From contig JAQXVF010000049.1 in the NCBI GenBank assembly GCA_029224785.1, forward strand, positions 1 through 53,439: DNA of 53,439 nucleotides. The letters run 5' to 3'. This stretch comes from Bacillota bacterium. Its GTDB lineage: Bacteria; Bacillota; Clostridia; Oscillospirales; Oscillospiraceae. Positions 1-8,347 of this stretch are shown piece after piece. The notes under the pieces are model-generated. The model did no database searches, was not told where the DNA came from, and saw nothing but the letters and a program-made list of their open reading frames with translations. Made by a program: the position numbers and the translations under genes. The stretch's first letter is position 1. The number at the start of each line of letters is the position of its first letter.

Positions 1-6
1 TGAGGT

Positions 7-35
7 ATTTTATCACACATTTTTCCTTTTGTCAA
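7..35 (-). promoter_or_regulatory. sigma-A promoter firing out of the left edge (downstream copy)
   Basis: On the minus strand TTGACA (35-30) and TAAAAT (12-7) are separated by exactly 17 bases. It lies downstream of a second promoter at 118-90. Transcription would start at about the first base of the window and run left, so the gene served is not visible. Confidence 0.75.
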
Positions 36-89
36 CCGTTTCTTAATCGGTTTTTCAAATTTCTGTTGTGCCGCCCTCAGCGCTCGGAT

Positions 90-118
90 ATCTTATCAAA
101 TCCCGCCTCGTTTGTCAA
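90..118 (-). promoter_or_regulatory. sigma-A promoter firing out of the left edge (upstream copy)
   Basis: Minus-strand TTGACA (118-113), 17-base spacer, TAAGAT (95-90). It forms a tandem pair with the promoter at 35-7. Two near-consensus promoters in series usually serve a highly expressed unit such as an rRNA, tRNA or ribosomal protein operon; what it is here cannot be seen. Confidence 0.75.
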
Positions 119-174
119 GGGGGTTTTCGACGTTTTTCGAAAAAGAATACTGGTTTGCAAACGGCAATGCAATC

Positions 175-1191
175 CTATCTATGGACGTAGATCATGTCCC
201 GGGTGATCTCCTTCAGACGATGGGCACCGCACATGGACATCACATCCCGCAGTTCGTCTGCAATCTGCCTGCAATACACCCCGATCCCCTCTTCCCCGGC
301 ACCGTAGACAGCGGTTACCATGGGTCTGCCGATCAACACCCCGTCTGCCCCCAGGGCAATGGCCTTGAATACATCCGCACCCGTCCGTATGCCCCCATCC
401 ACCAGAACGGTCATGCTGCCGTGTACTGCGTCGGCAATCTCCGGCAGGACCCAGGCCGTAGCAGGGGTATGATCCAGTACCCGTCCGCCGTGATTGGAGA
501 CAATAATTCCGGAAGCACCGGCCTCCATTGCCTTTTGTGCTCCTTTAACCGTCATGATCCCTTTCAAAATGAACGGAACTCCGGCGAATTCGATAATTTC
601 CCGCAGTTCCTCCACGGTTTTGCTGCCGCTGGGAGGGTTTGTATTGCGCAGAAACGGCAGACCGGAAGCGTCGATGTCCATGGCCATTACAGAGGCGCCG
701 GCCTTTTTGGCTTCTTCGATCTTGGAGAACACCAGGTCCCGGTTCCATGGTTTTACTGTGGGAACTGCAAAGCCCTCATTCTGCATTGCCTGAACACCTG
801 CGGAGAAAAACCTGTCCTGGAGGCCATCCCCGGTGAATGCTGCAATGCCTGCCTTGCGGCAGCCGGAAACCAACATCCGGTCATATTCCTCCTCCTGGAG
901 GAGGCTGCCGTAGTGATTCCCCACAGCGCCGATGGGCGCTGCAAAGACGGGCAGGGACATTTCCTGGCCAAAGAACGAAAAGCGGGTGTCCGTCTTGCCG
1001 TAGGGGAAAATGGTATCCATATTCAGCAGAATGTCCTGCCACGCCTGATAGTTTCTCCGAAAGACTGTTCCGCTTCCTTTGGCACCGGGCCCTGGAATCG
1101 TATTTCTGCAGGCAGCACCGTCACACACCGGACACGCATGGCACGGTCCCATCTTTCCTCTGGCATTCTGTCTGACTTCTGCATAGGTCAT
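175..1191 (-). CDS. FMN-dependent alpha-hydroxy-acid dehydrogenase family protein
   Basis: A 338-residue protein of the FMN-binding (S)-2-hydroxy-acid oxidase/dehydrogenase family, which oxidises 2-hydroxy acids such as lactate or glycolate to 2-oxo acids. The C-terminal half has the family signature: SNHGGR (catalytic His plus substrate Arg), then DGGIRTG and ALGAD followed by IGRP for the FMN phosphate. The N-terminus carries four close cysteines ([12 protein letters not shown], residues 17-28), not part of the classical fold; they look like a metal or Fe-S site. The ATG overlaps the stop of the GIY-YIG gene (ATGA), so it is the last gene of a four-gene operon starting with pncB. The family is clear; the substrate is not. 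Confidence 0.85.
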   Translation of the reverse strand: MTYAEVRQNARGKMGPCHACPVCDGAACRNTIPGPGAKGSGTVFRRNYQAWQDILLNMDTIFPYGKTDTRFSFFGQEMSLPVFAAPIGAVGNHYGSLLQEEEYDRMLVSGCRKAGIAAFTGDGLQDRFFSAGVQAMQNEGFAVPTVKPWNRDLVFSKIEEAKKAGASVMAMDIDASGLPFLRNTNPPSGSKTVEELREIIEFAGVPFILKGIMTVKGAQKAMEAGASGIIVSNHGGRVLDHTPATAWVLPEIADAVHGSMTVLVDGGIRTGADVFKAIALGADGVLIGRPMVTAVYGAGEEGIGVYCRQIADELRDVMSMCGAHRLKEITRDMIYVHR

Positions 1192-1448
1192 ATGGTGATC
1201 CTTCCTTCGTAAAGCATGATTTTTTCCTGTTTTTTCAGGGCTTTTACCCGGATCTCGGCTTTCAGCGCCTCAGACCGGCTTCCGCATTCTATCTGATACA
1301 CCAGGGTCAGCGGTCCCCTGCCGCGGGTGTATTTGGCACCTTTTCCATTCTGATGCATGGCAAAGCGCCGCTGCACGTCATCGGTGATCCCGGTATAGAG
1401 GGTTCCGTCCCCGCACCGGATCATATACAGATACCAGGTTTTTTCCAT
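1188..1448 (-). CDS. GIY-YIG nuclease superfamily protein (YhbQ/UPF0213-like)
   Basis: An 86-residue single-domain protein. It starts with the GIY-YIG core in the form [18 protein letters not shown], followed by the Arg-containing helix ([10 protein letters not shown]) and the [11 protein letters not shown] segment typical of the small YhbQ/UPF0213 group. Members act or are suspected to act on DNA; the bacterial role is poorly defined. An upstream-extended reading frame exists, but the ATG at 1448 overlaps the preceding stop as ATGA and gives the usual family length, so I chose it. It is translationally coupled on both sides. Confidence 0.85.
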   Translation of the reverse strand: MEKTWYLYMIRCGDGTLYTGITDDVQRRFAMHQNGKGAKYTRGRGPLTLVYQIECGSRSEALKAEIRVKALKKQEKIMLYEGRITI

Positions 1449-1939
1449 CACTGCAGCATTCCCTTCATCCTGGACAGCAGAATATCCACCAGGAAAAAGG
1501 TCAGGTTTCCCATTCCTGCCGCCACCGCTGCCATCCATTTTCCCATCTCCGCAAACGAGGACACGATCTCCGCCACGCCAATCACAGAAATCAGCAGGCC
1601 ATAAAGGACAAAGATAACTGCGTTGAAAAACAGGAGCTTCCACAGCAGGCTTCCTTTTCTCCGGTCCAGCCAGGGCTTGATCATGGGATAATACCCCAAA
1701 AACAGGAACACGGCGGCCCCTTCTTTCTCCGAGGAAAGCAGGAGGCTCAGAATCGACACGGCAAAAAACCACGCCCAGGCGACCCTTCCTCCGCATTTTT
1801 GCAGCACGGTGCTCTGGAGAAGCATACACAAAATGGGGCAAATATAGGTGGCAAGCGGGATCATGCCGCCGAGGCACATGACCACCACCGCCAGCGCCGC
1901 CAGAACACCTCCCAGGGCGATCTTTCCGCTGTTTTTCAT
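1448..1939 (-). CDS. small multi-pass membrane protein, unknown function
   Basis: 163 residues with four or five hydrophobic segments and short polar loops, including a charged SSEKEGAA loop near the middle followed by a [12 protein letters not shown] stretch. The pattern resembles small integral membrane proteins common in Clostridia and is reminiscent of ECF-transporter S components, but I cannot assign a substrate. The ATG at 1939 overlaps the pncB stop (ATGA), and its own stop overlaps the next ATG in the same way. Coupling to the NAD-salvage enzyme might suggest a role near nicotinate uptake, which is inference only. Confidence 0.7.
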   Translation of the reverse strand: MKNSGKIALGGVLAALAVVVMCLGGMIPLATYICPILCMLLQSTVLQKCGGRVAWAWFFAVSILSLLLSSEKEGAAVFLFLGYYPMIKPWLDRRKGSLLWKLLFFNAVIFVLYGLLISVIGVAEIVSSFAEMGKWMAAVAAGMGNLTFFLVDILLSRMKGMLQ

Positions 1940-3384
1940 TTGTTGTTTTTCAGCAGGCTGTATTTGATGTCCCACAGCTTGGGGGAGAGATCCACATAGT
2001 AGCTCTGGGGATTGTCAAAGCGCTTAATCTCTTCCCACAGGGTATCCACCTGCTCCCGGCAATACTCCCGGACCTCCTCCAGCGGGGGACACCGGTAGAC
2101 CAGTTCACCATGTTGGAAAATGGGCACCTGCAGTTCTTTGGCTGTGAAATTGTAGACCGTCTTGGTCTTCCAGGTGGCTTCCGGGTCAAAAATCTCCATG
2201 GTACCGTCATCATTCACCGTCTCATCATACACGCAGAGATAGTCCGCGATGGCCTTTCCCGTGTCATTTCCGTAAAAGCGGTACAGCTTTTTGAAATGGG
2301 GTGTGGTGATCTTTCCAACATTTTCGGAAATCTTGATCTTCGGCTGGATGGCGCCATCCTCTTTTTCCACAGCCACCAGCTTGTACACGCCGCCGAAAAC
2401 CGGCTCACTTCGTGCGGTGATCAACCGCTCGCCTACGCCGAACATATCCACCTGGGCTCCTTCATGGAGAATCTCCCGAATGATGTACTCGTCCAGAGAG
2501 TTGGACACGGAGATCTTGCACTCTGTCCAGCCTGCATCATCCAGCATTTTCCGGGCCATCTTCGTCAGGTAGGTCATGTCGCCGGAATCCAGGCGGATGC
2601 CGCACTTGCGGATTCCCAGCGGCTTCAGGACCTCATTGAACACCCGGATGGCGTTGGGCACACCGGACTGGAGGGTATTATAGGTATCCACCAGCAGGGT
2701 GGCATTGTCGGGATACATCTGAACATAAGTCTTGAACGCTTCGTACTCCGAGTCGAACATCTGCACCCAGGAATGGGCCATGGTTCCCCCGGCATAGACC
2801 CCGTATTTCTGATCCGCAACCGTACAGGCTGTGCCGTGACAGCCGCCGATGTACGCAGCTCTTGCACCCATGATGGCCGCATCCGCGCCCTGGGCCCGGC
2901 GGGAGCCGAACTCCAGCACCGTCCGCCCCTTGGCTGCCCGGACAACACGGTTCGCCTTGGTGGCGATCAGGCTCTGATGATTGATGGACAGCAGCAGAAA
3001 GGTCTCGATAAGCTGTGCCTCAATGGCGGGTGCCCGAACCGTGATGATAGGCTCTCTGGGGAACACCGGGGTTCCTTCCGGCACCGCCCAGATATCACCG
3101 GTAAAGTGGAAATGGGACAGATACTCCAAAAACTCCTCACAAAACAGGTTTCTTCCCCGAAGATAAGCAATGTCCTCCGGAGAAAAATGCAGGTCACGGA
3201 TGTATTCCACGATCTGCTCCAGCCCCGCAGCAATGGCAAATCCGCCTCCGTCCGGACACTGGCGGAAAAAGACGTCGAAATAGCAGATTTTGTCCTTGTA
3301 ACCGGCGCGGAAAAAACCGTTTCCCATGGTCAGCTCGTAAAAATCACACAGCATGGTCAAATTCAGCTTATCAGTTGTTGCCAT
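1936..3384 (-). CDS. pncB: nicotinate phosphoribosyltransferase
   Basis: 482 residues. It converts nicotinate and PRPP to nicotinate mononucleotide in the Preiss-Handler NAD salvage pathway, in the cytosol. Family features are the N-terminal [17 protein letters not shown], the FGSRRAQG active-site segment, HSWVQMF, and the phosphate-binding IRLDSGDM and [10 protein letters not shown]. The ATG at 3384 gives the usual beginning (MATTDKLN); the longer frame upstream runs into the promoter. A TATAAT-type promoter lies 32-60 bases upstream. It leads an operon of four overlapping genes. Confidence 0.93.
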   Translation of the reverse strand: MATTDKLNLTMLCDFYELTMGNGFFRAGYKDKICYFDVFFRQCPDGGGFAIAAGLEQIVEYIRDLHFSPEDIAYLRGRNLFCEEFLEYLSHFHFTGDIWAVPEGTPVFPREPIITVRAPAIEAQLIETFLLLSINHQSLIATKANRVVRAAKGRTVLEFGSRRAQGADAAIMGARAAYIGGCHGTACTVADQKYGVYAGGTMAHSWVQMFDSEYEAFKTYVQMYPDNATLLVDTYNTLQSGVPNAIRVFNEVLKPLGIRKCGIRLDSGDMTYLTKMARKMLDDAGWTECKISVSNSLDEYIIREILHEGAQVDMFGVGERLITARSEPVFGGVYKLVAVEKEDGAIQPKIKISENVGKITTPHFKKLYRFYGNDTGKAIADYLCVYDETVNDDGTMEIFDPEATWKTKTVYNFTAKELQVPIFQHGELVYRCPPLEEVREYCREQVDTLWEEIKRFDNPQSYYVDLSPKLWDIKYSLLKNNK

Positions 3385-3415
3385 CCGACACACCCCGTTT
3401 CTCAAATTTGGGATT

Positions 3416-3444
3416 ATTATACGGCAGACGGGAAAAAATAGCAA
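3416..3444 (-). promoter_or_regulatory. sigma-A promoter for the pncB operon
   Basis: Minus strand: TTGCTA (3444-3439), 17-base spacer, TATAAT (3421-3416), 32 bases before the pncB ATG. It is back to back with the rightward promoter at 3454-3482; the two -35 boxes are only 9 bases apart. Confidence 0.7.
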
Positions 3445-3453
3445 CCCTTTTTG

Positions 3454-3482
3454 TTGACACCGTCCACAGAATGCGGTATAGT
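3454..3482 (+). promoter_or_regulatory. sigma-A promoter, divergent from pncB
   Basis: TTGACA (3454-3459), 17-base spacer, TATAGT (3477-3482). A GGAGG ribosome site (3491-3495) follows before the ATG at 3504, giving a very short leader. Confidence 0.75.
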
Positions 3483-3503
3483 AACCGTGAGGAGGTTGAT
3501 ATT

Positions 3504-3836
3504 ATGGAAGATTACCGTGCGATCATCCGCAACACCTTCACCTATGGCAGCGTCCGGGACGCCCAGGTGCTCTTTGAGACCTGCATCCGCAACGCCTTTC
3601 CCACCTTTCATTTCCGCGGTCTGGAGCTTGTGCGTTTCCTGCGGGAGGAAGAATACATGGAGGGAAAAAGCTGGAACCATGTATTCGAGATCCGCAAAAG
3701 CACCCTGGAAGGCTCTCCTGTCTGGAAAGTCTACTGTCACCGGGTCACCATGGGCAAGACTCCGGACAAGCACGTTTGCCTGGACTATTCCAGTCTTGGC
3801 TTCGTTCAGTACATGGAGGAATCATCCCGCGAATAA
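3504..3836 (+). CDS. 110-residue protein of unknown function
   Basis: A soluble protein of 110 residues with no signal peptide or membrane segment and mixed alpha/beta composition, rich in aromatic and charged residues (for example FHFRGLELVRFLREEEY). No family is recognised. Its reality is supported by its own promoter, a GGAGG site eight bases before the ATG, and a strong hairpin terminator after the stop. An upstream extension of the frame would overlap the promoter and was rejected. Confidence 0.7.
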   Translation: MEDYRAIIRNTFTYGSVRDAQVLFETCIRNAFPTFHFRGLELVRFLREEEYMEGKSWNHVFEIRKSTLEGSPVWKVYCHRVTMGKTPDKHVCLDYSSLGFVQYMEESSRE

Positions 3837-3843
3837 CATTTCA

Positions 3844-3920
3844 TGGCCTCATGGCATTTGCCATGAGGCCATTTGTTGAACACGCCGAACACCCCGATGC
3901 GGCATCGGGGCTGTTTTCTT
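3844..3920 (+). terminator. two consecutive hairpins, rho-independent terminator
   Basis: The first hairpin has a 12-bp stem (3844-3855 with 3860-3871, loop ATTT) and needs no mismatch. The second (CCCCGATG 3892-3899 with CATCGGGG 3903-3910) is followed by CTGTTTTCTT. Together they end the rightward unit. Being symmetrical, the first may also stop leftward transcription leaving recR. Confidence 0.7.
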
Positions 3921-3921
3921 A

Positions 3922-4521
3922 TCAGATCTCCTGTCTGCCTTCCAGCGCGCGGGAGAGGGTGATCTCATCCGCGTATTCCAGTTGGCTGCCTACAGGCACA
4001 CCGTAGGCCAGGCGGGTTACCCGGATCTCCATGGGCCGGAGCAGCCGGGAAAGGTACATGGCCGTAGCTTCCCCCTCCGTGTCCGGATTGGTCGCCATAA
4101 TGACCTCCCGGACTCCGCCATCGGAAACCCGCTGCAGCAGTTCCCGGATCTTCAGATCATCCTGGGTCACATGGTTCAGTGGAGAGATCACGCCGTGGAG
4201 CACATGGTACACCCCCTGAAACTCCCGGGAGCGCTCCATGGCAATCACATCCTTGGGCTCCGCCACCACGCAGATCACACTTTTGTCTCTGGAATCATCG
4301 TCACACACCGGGCAGATTTCCCGGTCCGTCAGATTCTGGCACACCGGGCAGCAGTGAACGCTGCGCTTGGCCTCCAGAATGGCGTCTGCAAATTCCTGGG
4401 CATCCTCCAGAGGCAGCTCCAGCACATGGAATGCCAGACGCTGGGCGGTTTTGCCGCCGATTCCCGGAAGCCGGGCAAACTGATCAGCCAGCTCCTGCAG
4501 AGCTGCCGGAAACACAAGCAT
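3922..4521 (-). CDS. recR: recombination mediator RecR
   Basis: 199 residues, full family length. RecR works with RecF/RecO to load RecA on gapped DNA. Seen in order: N-terminal helix-hairpin-helix (LPGIGGKTAQRLAFHVL), the four-cysteine zinc finger (CCPVC...CPVC), and a Toprim domain (VVAEPKDVIAMERS, ATNPDTEGEATAMYL), then the Walker-like C-terminus (LAYGVPVGSQLEYAD). AAGGAGG lies just before the ATG. It follows ybaB by 9 bases, the classic dnaX-ybaB-recR order. Confidence 0.96.
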   Translation of the reverse strand: MLVFPAALQELADQFARLPGIGGKTAQRLAFHVLELPLEDAQEFADAILEAKRSVHCCPVCQNLTDREICPVCDDDSRDKSVICVVAEPKDVIAMERSREFQGVYHVLHGVISPLNHVTQDDLKIRELLQRVSDGGVREVIMATNPDTEGEATAMYLSRLLRPMEIRVTRLAYGVPVGSQLEYADEITLSRALEGRQEI

Positions 4522-4530
4522 ACGGCCTCC

Positions 4531-4839
4531 TTAGAACAGGCCGCCCAGATTCAGGCCGCCGGTCAGACGGGACATATTGTTTGCGGCATCCTCGTCGGCT
4601 GCCCGCATGGCCTGGTTCACCGCGGCGATGACCATATCCTGCAGCATTTCCACATCCTCGGGATCCACCGCCTCCGGTTTGATCTCCAGGTTCATAAGCG
4701 TATGCTCTCCGTTGACGGAGGCAGTAACCATGCCGCCGCCGGAAGAAGCTGTGTAGACCTTGGCCTTCTGCTCTTCCTGCATACGCATCAGTTCCTGCTG
4801 CATTTTCTGTGCCTGCTTCATCATTGCAGCCTGATTCAT
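4531..4839 (-). CDS. ybaB: YbaB/EbfC family nucleoid-associated protein
   Basis: 102 residues of the YbaB/EbfC DNA-binding family: an N-terminal coiled helix (MMKQAQKMQQELMRMQEEQ), a Gly/Ser turn, and a conserved C-terminal helix (DMVIAAVNQAMRAADED). In Clostridia the protein usually begins MAKGGF(R/P)GMPG before MNQ. Here exactly those codons are present upstream (4875-4843), but an in-frame TGA (4842-4840) separates them from this ATG. The best Shine-Dalgarno (GGGAGA) lies before the upstream ATG, so this gene is probably reached by reinitiation at TGAATG. See the separate entry and finding. Confidence 0.88.
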   Translation of the reverse strand: MNQAAMMKQAQKMQQELMRMQEEQKAKVYTASSGGGMVTASVNGEHTLMNLEIKPEAVDPEDVEMLQDMVIAAVNQAMRAADEDAANNMSRLTGGLNLGGLF

Positions 4840-4875
4840 TCAGCCGGGCATTCCCCGGAATCCACCTTTCGCCAT
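4840..4875 (-). other. 11-codon leader ORF, cut-off N-terminus of YbaB
   Basis: ATG (4875-4873) to TGA (4842-4840) encodes MAKGGFRGMPG, which matches the usual N-terminus of clostridial YbaB. It is in frame with ybaB and directly abuts its ATG. A GGGAGA ribosome site stands about eight bases before this ATG, and the dnaX stop is 19 bases upstream. It is a recent nonsense change, a coupling leader, a recoded UGA or a sequencing error. Confidence 0.6.
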
Positions 4876-4894
4876 GTTCATTCTCCCATCTTAT

Positions 4895-6475
4895 TTACGA
4901 TTTTATTTTGACGATCTCCGGGTTTTCGGACCCGAATTTCAAAAGAGCACTCATTTTCCCCCGGGTGATTCTATCCGCCTGGTTCACCGCAGCCACCCTG
5001 ACCGGATGCTTCAGGATCCCACCGGCCTTCTCTGCCACGCGGGCAAGAATCTCCGGCTTGTTGATCTGCTCCAGCACAAAGGATCCGGCGCAGCGAAGGT
5101 ACAGCACATCCCCCTGCAGCAAAGTCCGGACGTTGGTCGGTACGAACCAGCCCGTATCCGCGCCGGAGCCCTCCTGCTTAATGGCGGCAAACAGATCCGA
5201 CTCAAAGCCTATGGGCGCTTCCGTCACCGCTTCCGGTTCCACCGGAGCCGGCGGAACGGCAGGCTTCTCCTGCCGGATCCCGGGCGCACTCTCCGTCTCC
5301 TTTCCGGCAGGGGCAGAGACAATCTGACCGGAGGCGATCCGGTCCTCCAAACGGGACAGTCTGGCATTGAGGGATGCGGCATCTATGCTCAGCTCCGGCC
5401 GGCAAAGCCCGATCAGGCACAGCTCCGCATCCATCCTCCGGCTTCCGCTTTTTGTAAAGCCGGCAACCGTTTGCTGGAGCCTCTCCATCATCCGCGCAAG
5501 TTCCCCGGCGGAGAAGGCTTTCTCCAGTTCTGCCACATCTTTCTCATCGCTGACCCCGGAAAGCATTGCCATAGCACTTCCCGGTGCGGTTTTCATCATC
5601 AGAAGATCCCGGGTCATGCAAGCCAGCTCGTCCAGCATGGCCGCCACATCCTTGCCCTCGGAATACAGCCTGTTAAACAGCTCCAGCGCACCCCGGGTAT
5701 TCCCATCAGCGATGTATTTCATCATCTCCGCGCAGCTCTGCACCCCGGCAATGCCCAGGCAGGCATACACCCGGCTGCTGTCCAGCTCGCCCACAGTGGC
5801 GGAAGCACACTGATCCAAAAGGCTCAGGCCGTCGCGCATACCCCCGTCGGCCATGCGGGCAAGGGCTCTTGCCGCGCCGTTGTCCAGATCGATGTTTTCC
5901 TGATAGGCCACATACTGCAGCCGGGAGGCAATGTCCTCCTGGCTGATCCGGCGGAAGGAAAACCGCTGGCACCGGGAGAGGATGGTAGCCGGGACCTTGT
6001 GAAGCTCCGTGGTCGCCAGAATAAACAGCAGATGTTCCGGCGGCTCTTCAATGATCTTCAGCAGCGCATTGAAGGCAGAGGTGGAGAGCATATGCACCTC
6101 ATCGATGATATACACCCGCATTTTCACCTGAGAGGGGGTGTAGACCGCATCATCCCGCAGATCGCGGACATTGTCCACACCGTTGTTGGATGCCGCATCG
6201 ATCTCCAGCACATCCATGCAGGTGCCGGCATCAATGGCCCTGCAGGCGTCGCAGCAGTTGCAGGGATTGCCCTGCTGGGGATTCCGGCAGTTGACCGCCT
6301 TAGCCAGGATCCGGGCGCAGGTGGTCTTCCCGGTTCCCCGGGAACCGGTAAACAAATACGCGTGGCTCATATGACCGGTCTGGACCTGGTTTTTCAAAGT
6401 CATGGTCACAGCCTGCTGGCCGACCACATCGTCAAAGGTCTGAGGTCTGTATTTGCGGTATAATGCCTGATACAT
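4895..6475 (-). CDS. dnaX: DNA polymerase III subunit gamma/tau
   Basis: 526 residues. Clamp-loader ATPase of the replicative polymerase. The AAA+ core is complete: Walker A GSRGTGKTT (about residues 44-52), a zinc module (C-x8-C-x2-C-x2-C, residues 64-79), Walker B IIDEVHMLS, and the sensor/Arg-finger SRCQRFSFRR. Domain III follows, then a variable Pro/Glu-rich tail from about residue 385 and a tau-like C-terminal domain. I see no obvious frameshift signal for a separate gamma form. It lies right after the SRP RNA gene, as in other Firmicutes. Confidence 0.96.
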   Translation of the reverse strand: MYQALYRKYRPQTFDDVVGQQAVTMTLKNQVQTGHMSHAYLFTGSRGTGKTTCARILAKAVNCRNPQQGNPCNCCDACRAIDAGTCMDVLEIDAASNNGVDNVRDLRDDAVYTPSQVKMRVYIIDEVHMLSTSAFNALLKIIEEPPEHLLFILATTELHKVPATILSRCQRFSFRRISQEDIASRLQYVAYQENIDLDNGAARALARMADGGMRDGLSLLDQCASATVGELDSSRVYACLGIAGVQSCAEMMKYIADGNTRGALELFNRLYSEGKDVAAMLDELACMTRDLLMMKTAPGSAMAMLSGVSDEKDVAELEKAFSAGELARMMERLQQTVAGFTKSGSRRMDAELCLIGLCRPELSIDAASLNARLSRLEDRIASGQIVSAPAGKETESAPGIRQEKPAVPPAPVEPEAVTEAPIGFESDLFAAIKQEGSGADTGWFVPTNVRTLLQGDVLYLRCAGSFVLEQINKPEILARVAEKAGGILKHPVRVAAVNQADRITRGKMSALLKFGSENPEIVKIKS

Positions 6476-6492
6476 TCTGTCCTCCGTAAATG

Positions 6493-6793
6493 AACCGGCT
6501 CATAGCAAGATCGCACACCCACATTTGAACACGCCGAACACCCGGTTTCCGTACAGCCGGCTCGGAAACGGCAACCTCGCGGCACACAGGACGGTCCGCT
6601 TAATGCTGCTTGGTTCCCCACCTGACATGGTTCACGGGATCCTGTTGCGCAAGACCGGTTCGTCAGCACCACTTATACGGTCCGGACGGCACTCGATCAT
6701 GCCCGGGTGTGGGAATTCTCCCCTGCTGTAGCGGATTGCAGGTTCAGGGCACCGCTATCTCCCCGGATAGTGCGACCTTGCTATAAGCCGGTT
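6493..6793 (-). ncRNA. ffs: signal recognition particle RNA, large bacterial type
   Basis: Read on the minus strand, the segment near 6641-6598 is the conserved SRP domain IV: CCGTGAACCATGTCAGG, the GGGGAACC tetraloop region, then AAGCAGC. The two ends pair over a long helix (AACCGGCT at 6793-6786 with AGCCGGTT at 6500-6493, then ATAGCAAG with CTTGCTAT), closing an RNA of about 301 nt that includes the Alu-type 5' part. Position upstream of dnaX fits other Firmicutes. A TTATAG -10-like box stands just upstream. Ends are estimated from the terminal pairing. Small reading frames inside are not genes. Confidence 0.9.
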
Positions 6794-6817
6794 CCGCTAT
6801 AACAAGGTTATTCAGTT

Positions 6818-7039
6818 TTAGTTCAGCTTGGACTCCACAAAATCCACGAATTCCTGAACGGTGGCAATCTTCTGGTTCTCTGTGTCCAGCTCCACGCCCA
6901 GACGGGATTCCAGGTCCATGATCATCTCCACCATGTCCAGAGAATCGATTCCCAGGCTTACAAACGTGCTGTCCGGAGAGATTTCACTGGGATCGATCTC
7001 CAACTGCTTTGCAAGCATCGAAACAAGTTTATCGTACAT
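6818..7039 (-). CDS. acpP: acyl carrier protein
   Basis: 73 residues, acidic. It carries growing acyl chains in fatty-acid synthesis on a 4'-phosphopantetheine attached to the Ser of the GIDSLDMVEMIMDLE motif (Ser33 counting from the ATG at 7039). The ATG has GGAGG nine bases upstream; a TTG three codons earlier was rejected because it abuts that site. A near-perfect promoter lies at 7116-7088. The gene is single; no fab genes are next to it in this window. Confidence 0.95.
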   Translation of the reverse strand: MYDKLVSMLAKQLEIDPSEISPDSTFVSLGIDSLDMVEMIMDLESRLGVELDTENQKIATVQEFVDFVESKLN

Positions 7040-7087
7040 CCGTATCAACCTCCAAAAAATACGAGAAAACCGACACTCGGCGGATAT

Positions 7088-7116
7088 ATTTTAGTATACA
7101 ATCAGGGTTTTGTCAA
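7088..7116 (-). promoter_or_regulatory. sigma-A promoter for acpP
   Basis: Minus strand TTGACA (7116-7111), 17-base spacer, TAAAAT (7093-7088), about 50 bases before the acpP ATG. The SRP RNA downstream may be read from here as well as from its own weak promoter. Confidence 0.8.
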
Positions 7117-7123
7117 TCCGTAT

Positions 7124-8347
7124 TTACCGGGAAGCCGCCGCCAGGGCCGCGCATTGGGCCGTGGCCCAGGCGATCTGCAGGTTAAAGCCGCCGGTATAGG
7201 CATCGCAGTCCAGGATCTCCCCTGCAAAATACAGGCCGGAAACCCGCTTGGATTCCATGGTTTTGGGATCCACCTCCGACACTTTCACGCCTCCGGAGGT
7301 GATGATGGCTTCAGCAACGGGGCGCTTTCCGGAAATGGACAGCGTGAAATTCTTCAGCAGCTCTACCAGAGCCTTGCGCTGCTGCTTTTTCAGGGAATTG
7401 GCCTGAAGAGCCGGATCGATATCCAGTCTGCGAAGGACCACCGGAATCATGGATCGGGGCAGCAGATCCGTCAGGGCGTTTTCCATGGAGCGGTTGCGGT
7501 ACAGCTCCAGATCCCGCAGGATCCGGTCTTCCAGCTTCCGGGATTCCAGCGCCGGCTTCAGATCGATGCTCAGGCTACCTGTCTGCTCCTTCATATGGGC
7601 GCTGGCGCTGAGCACCGTGGGACCGGACACCCCAAAGTGGGTAAACAGCAGTTCCCCAAAGTCCTTGTAGATTGTCTTTCCCTTTCCGTCCAGCAGCTTC
7701 ACCGCCACGTTCCGCAGACTCAGCCCCTGCATTTCCCGGCAGTCCGTCCCCTCCGTTTCCAGAGGAACCAGAGAGCCGACCGGCGGAACAACGGTGTGCC
7801 CCAGCTTTTCCGCCATGCCGTAGCCGTCACCGGTGGAGCCGGTGGCAGGATAAGAGACGCCTCCGGTGGCAAGGATCACCCATCGGGAGGAGAACGCCCC
7901 CCTGTCCGTGAATACGCCGGACACGCAGCCGTCCCGGGTCAGAATATGCCGGACGGAAGCCTGAATCCGGTCCACCTTTCCTGCCTCCAGCAGATTCTGA
8001 AGGCACTCCAGAATGCTGGCAGACCGGTCCGACACGGGGAACACCCGGTTTCCCCGTTCCACCTTCAGTGGGCAGCCGTTTTCCTCAAAGAACGCCATAA
8101 CCTTCTCCGGCGGAAATGCCGTCATGGCGCTGAAGAGGAATCGTCCGTTTCTGGGGGTGTTCTGCAGCACTTCCTCTGCCGTACAGGCATTGGTCACGTT
8201 GCACCTGCCCTTGCCGGTGATCAGCAGTTTCTTTCCCAGCCGGGGGTTTTTCTCCACCAGGAGCACCTTTTGTCCCTGTTGGGAGGCAGAAATCGCCGCC
8301 ATCATGCCGGCTGCGCCGCCGCCCACAACGATCCCGTCATAGGTCAT
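7124..8347 (-). CDS. NAD(P)/FAD-dependent oxidoreductase, HI0933/BaiN family
   Basis: 407 residues. N-terminal FAD-binding Rossmann motif GGGAAGMMAAI, then LVEKNPRLGKKLLITGKGRCNVTN, which is the HI0933-type signature; ATGGVSYPATGSTGDGY follows and the C-terminus ends with the FAD-contacting GGFNLQIAWATAQ. Relatives include BaiN of bile-acid-converting Clostridia, but most members have no known substrate and are simply flavoproteins found in nearly all gut Firmicutes. The ATG overlaps the stop of the RpiR regulator (ATGA), so the two are co-transcribed. Confidence 0.88.
   Translation of the reverse strand: MTYDGIVVGGGAAGMMAAISASQQGQKVLLVEKNPRLGKKLLITGKGRCNVTNACTAEEVLQNTPRNGRFLFSAMTAFPPEKVMAFFEENGCPLKVERGNRVFPVSDRSASILECLQNLLEAGKVDRIQASVRHILTRDGCVSGVFTDRGAFSSRWVILATGGVSYPATGSTGDGYGMAEKLGHTVVPPVGSLVPLETEGTDCREMQGLSLRNVAVKLLDGKGKTIYKDFGELLFTHFGVSGPTVLSASAHMKEQTGSLSIDLKPALESRKLEDRILRDLELYRNRSMENALTDLLPRSMIPVVLRRLDIDPALQANSLKKQQRKALVELLKNFTLSISGKRPVAEAIITSGGVKVSEVDPKTMESKRVSGLYFAGEILDCDAYTGGFNLQIAWATAQCAALAAASR

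Noticed and set aside
2110..3441. A 443-codon open frame antisense to pncB, and similar long frames opposite other genes
   Set aside because: Long antisense frames are expected in GC-rich DNA with biased third positions. They have no ribosome site, no family similarity, and the opposite strand carries a clear enzyme.
4840..4842. UGA as a sense codon in this organism
   Set aside because: Several intact genes here end in UGA at the expected length, with overlaps such as ATGA and TGATG, so UGA is a normal stop.
4895..6475. Programmed frameshift in dnaX giving a short gamma form
   Set aside because: I found no A-rich slippery site with a supporting hairpin in the right region; its absence cannot be proven by eye.
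6406..6731. Short open frames between dnaX and acpP
   Set aside because: They lie in the SRP RNA, whose domain IV core and closing helix explain the sequence.
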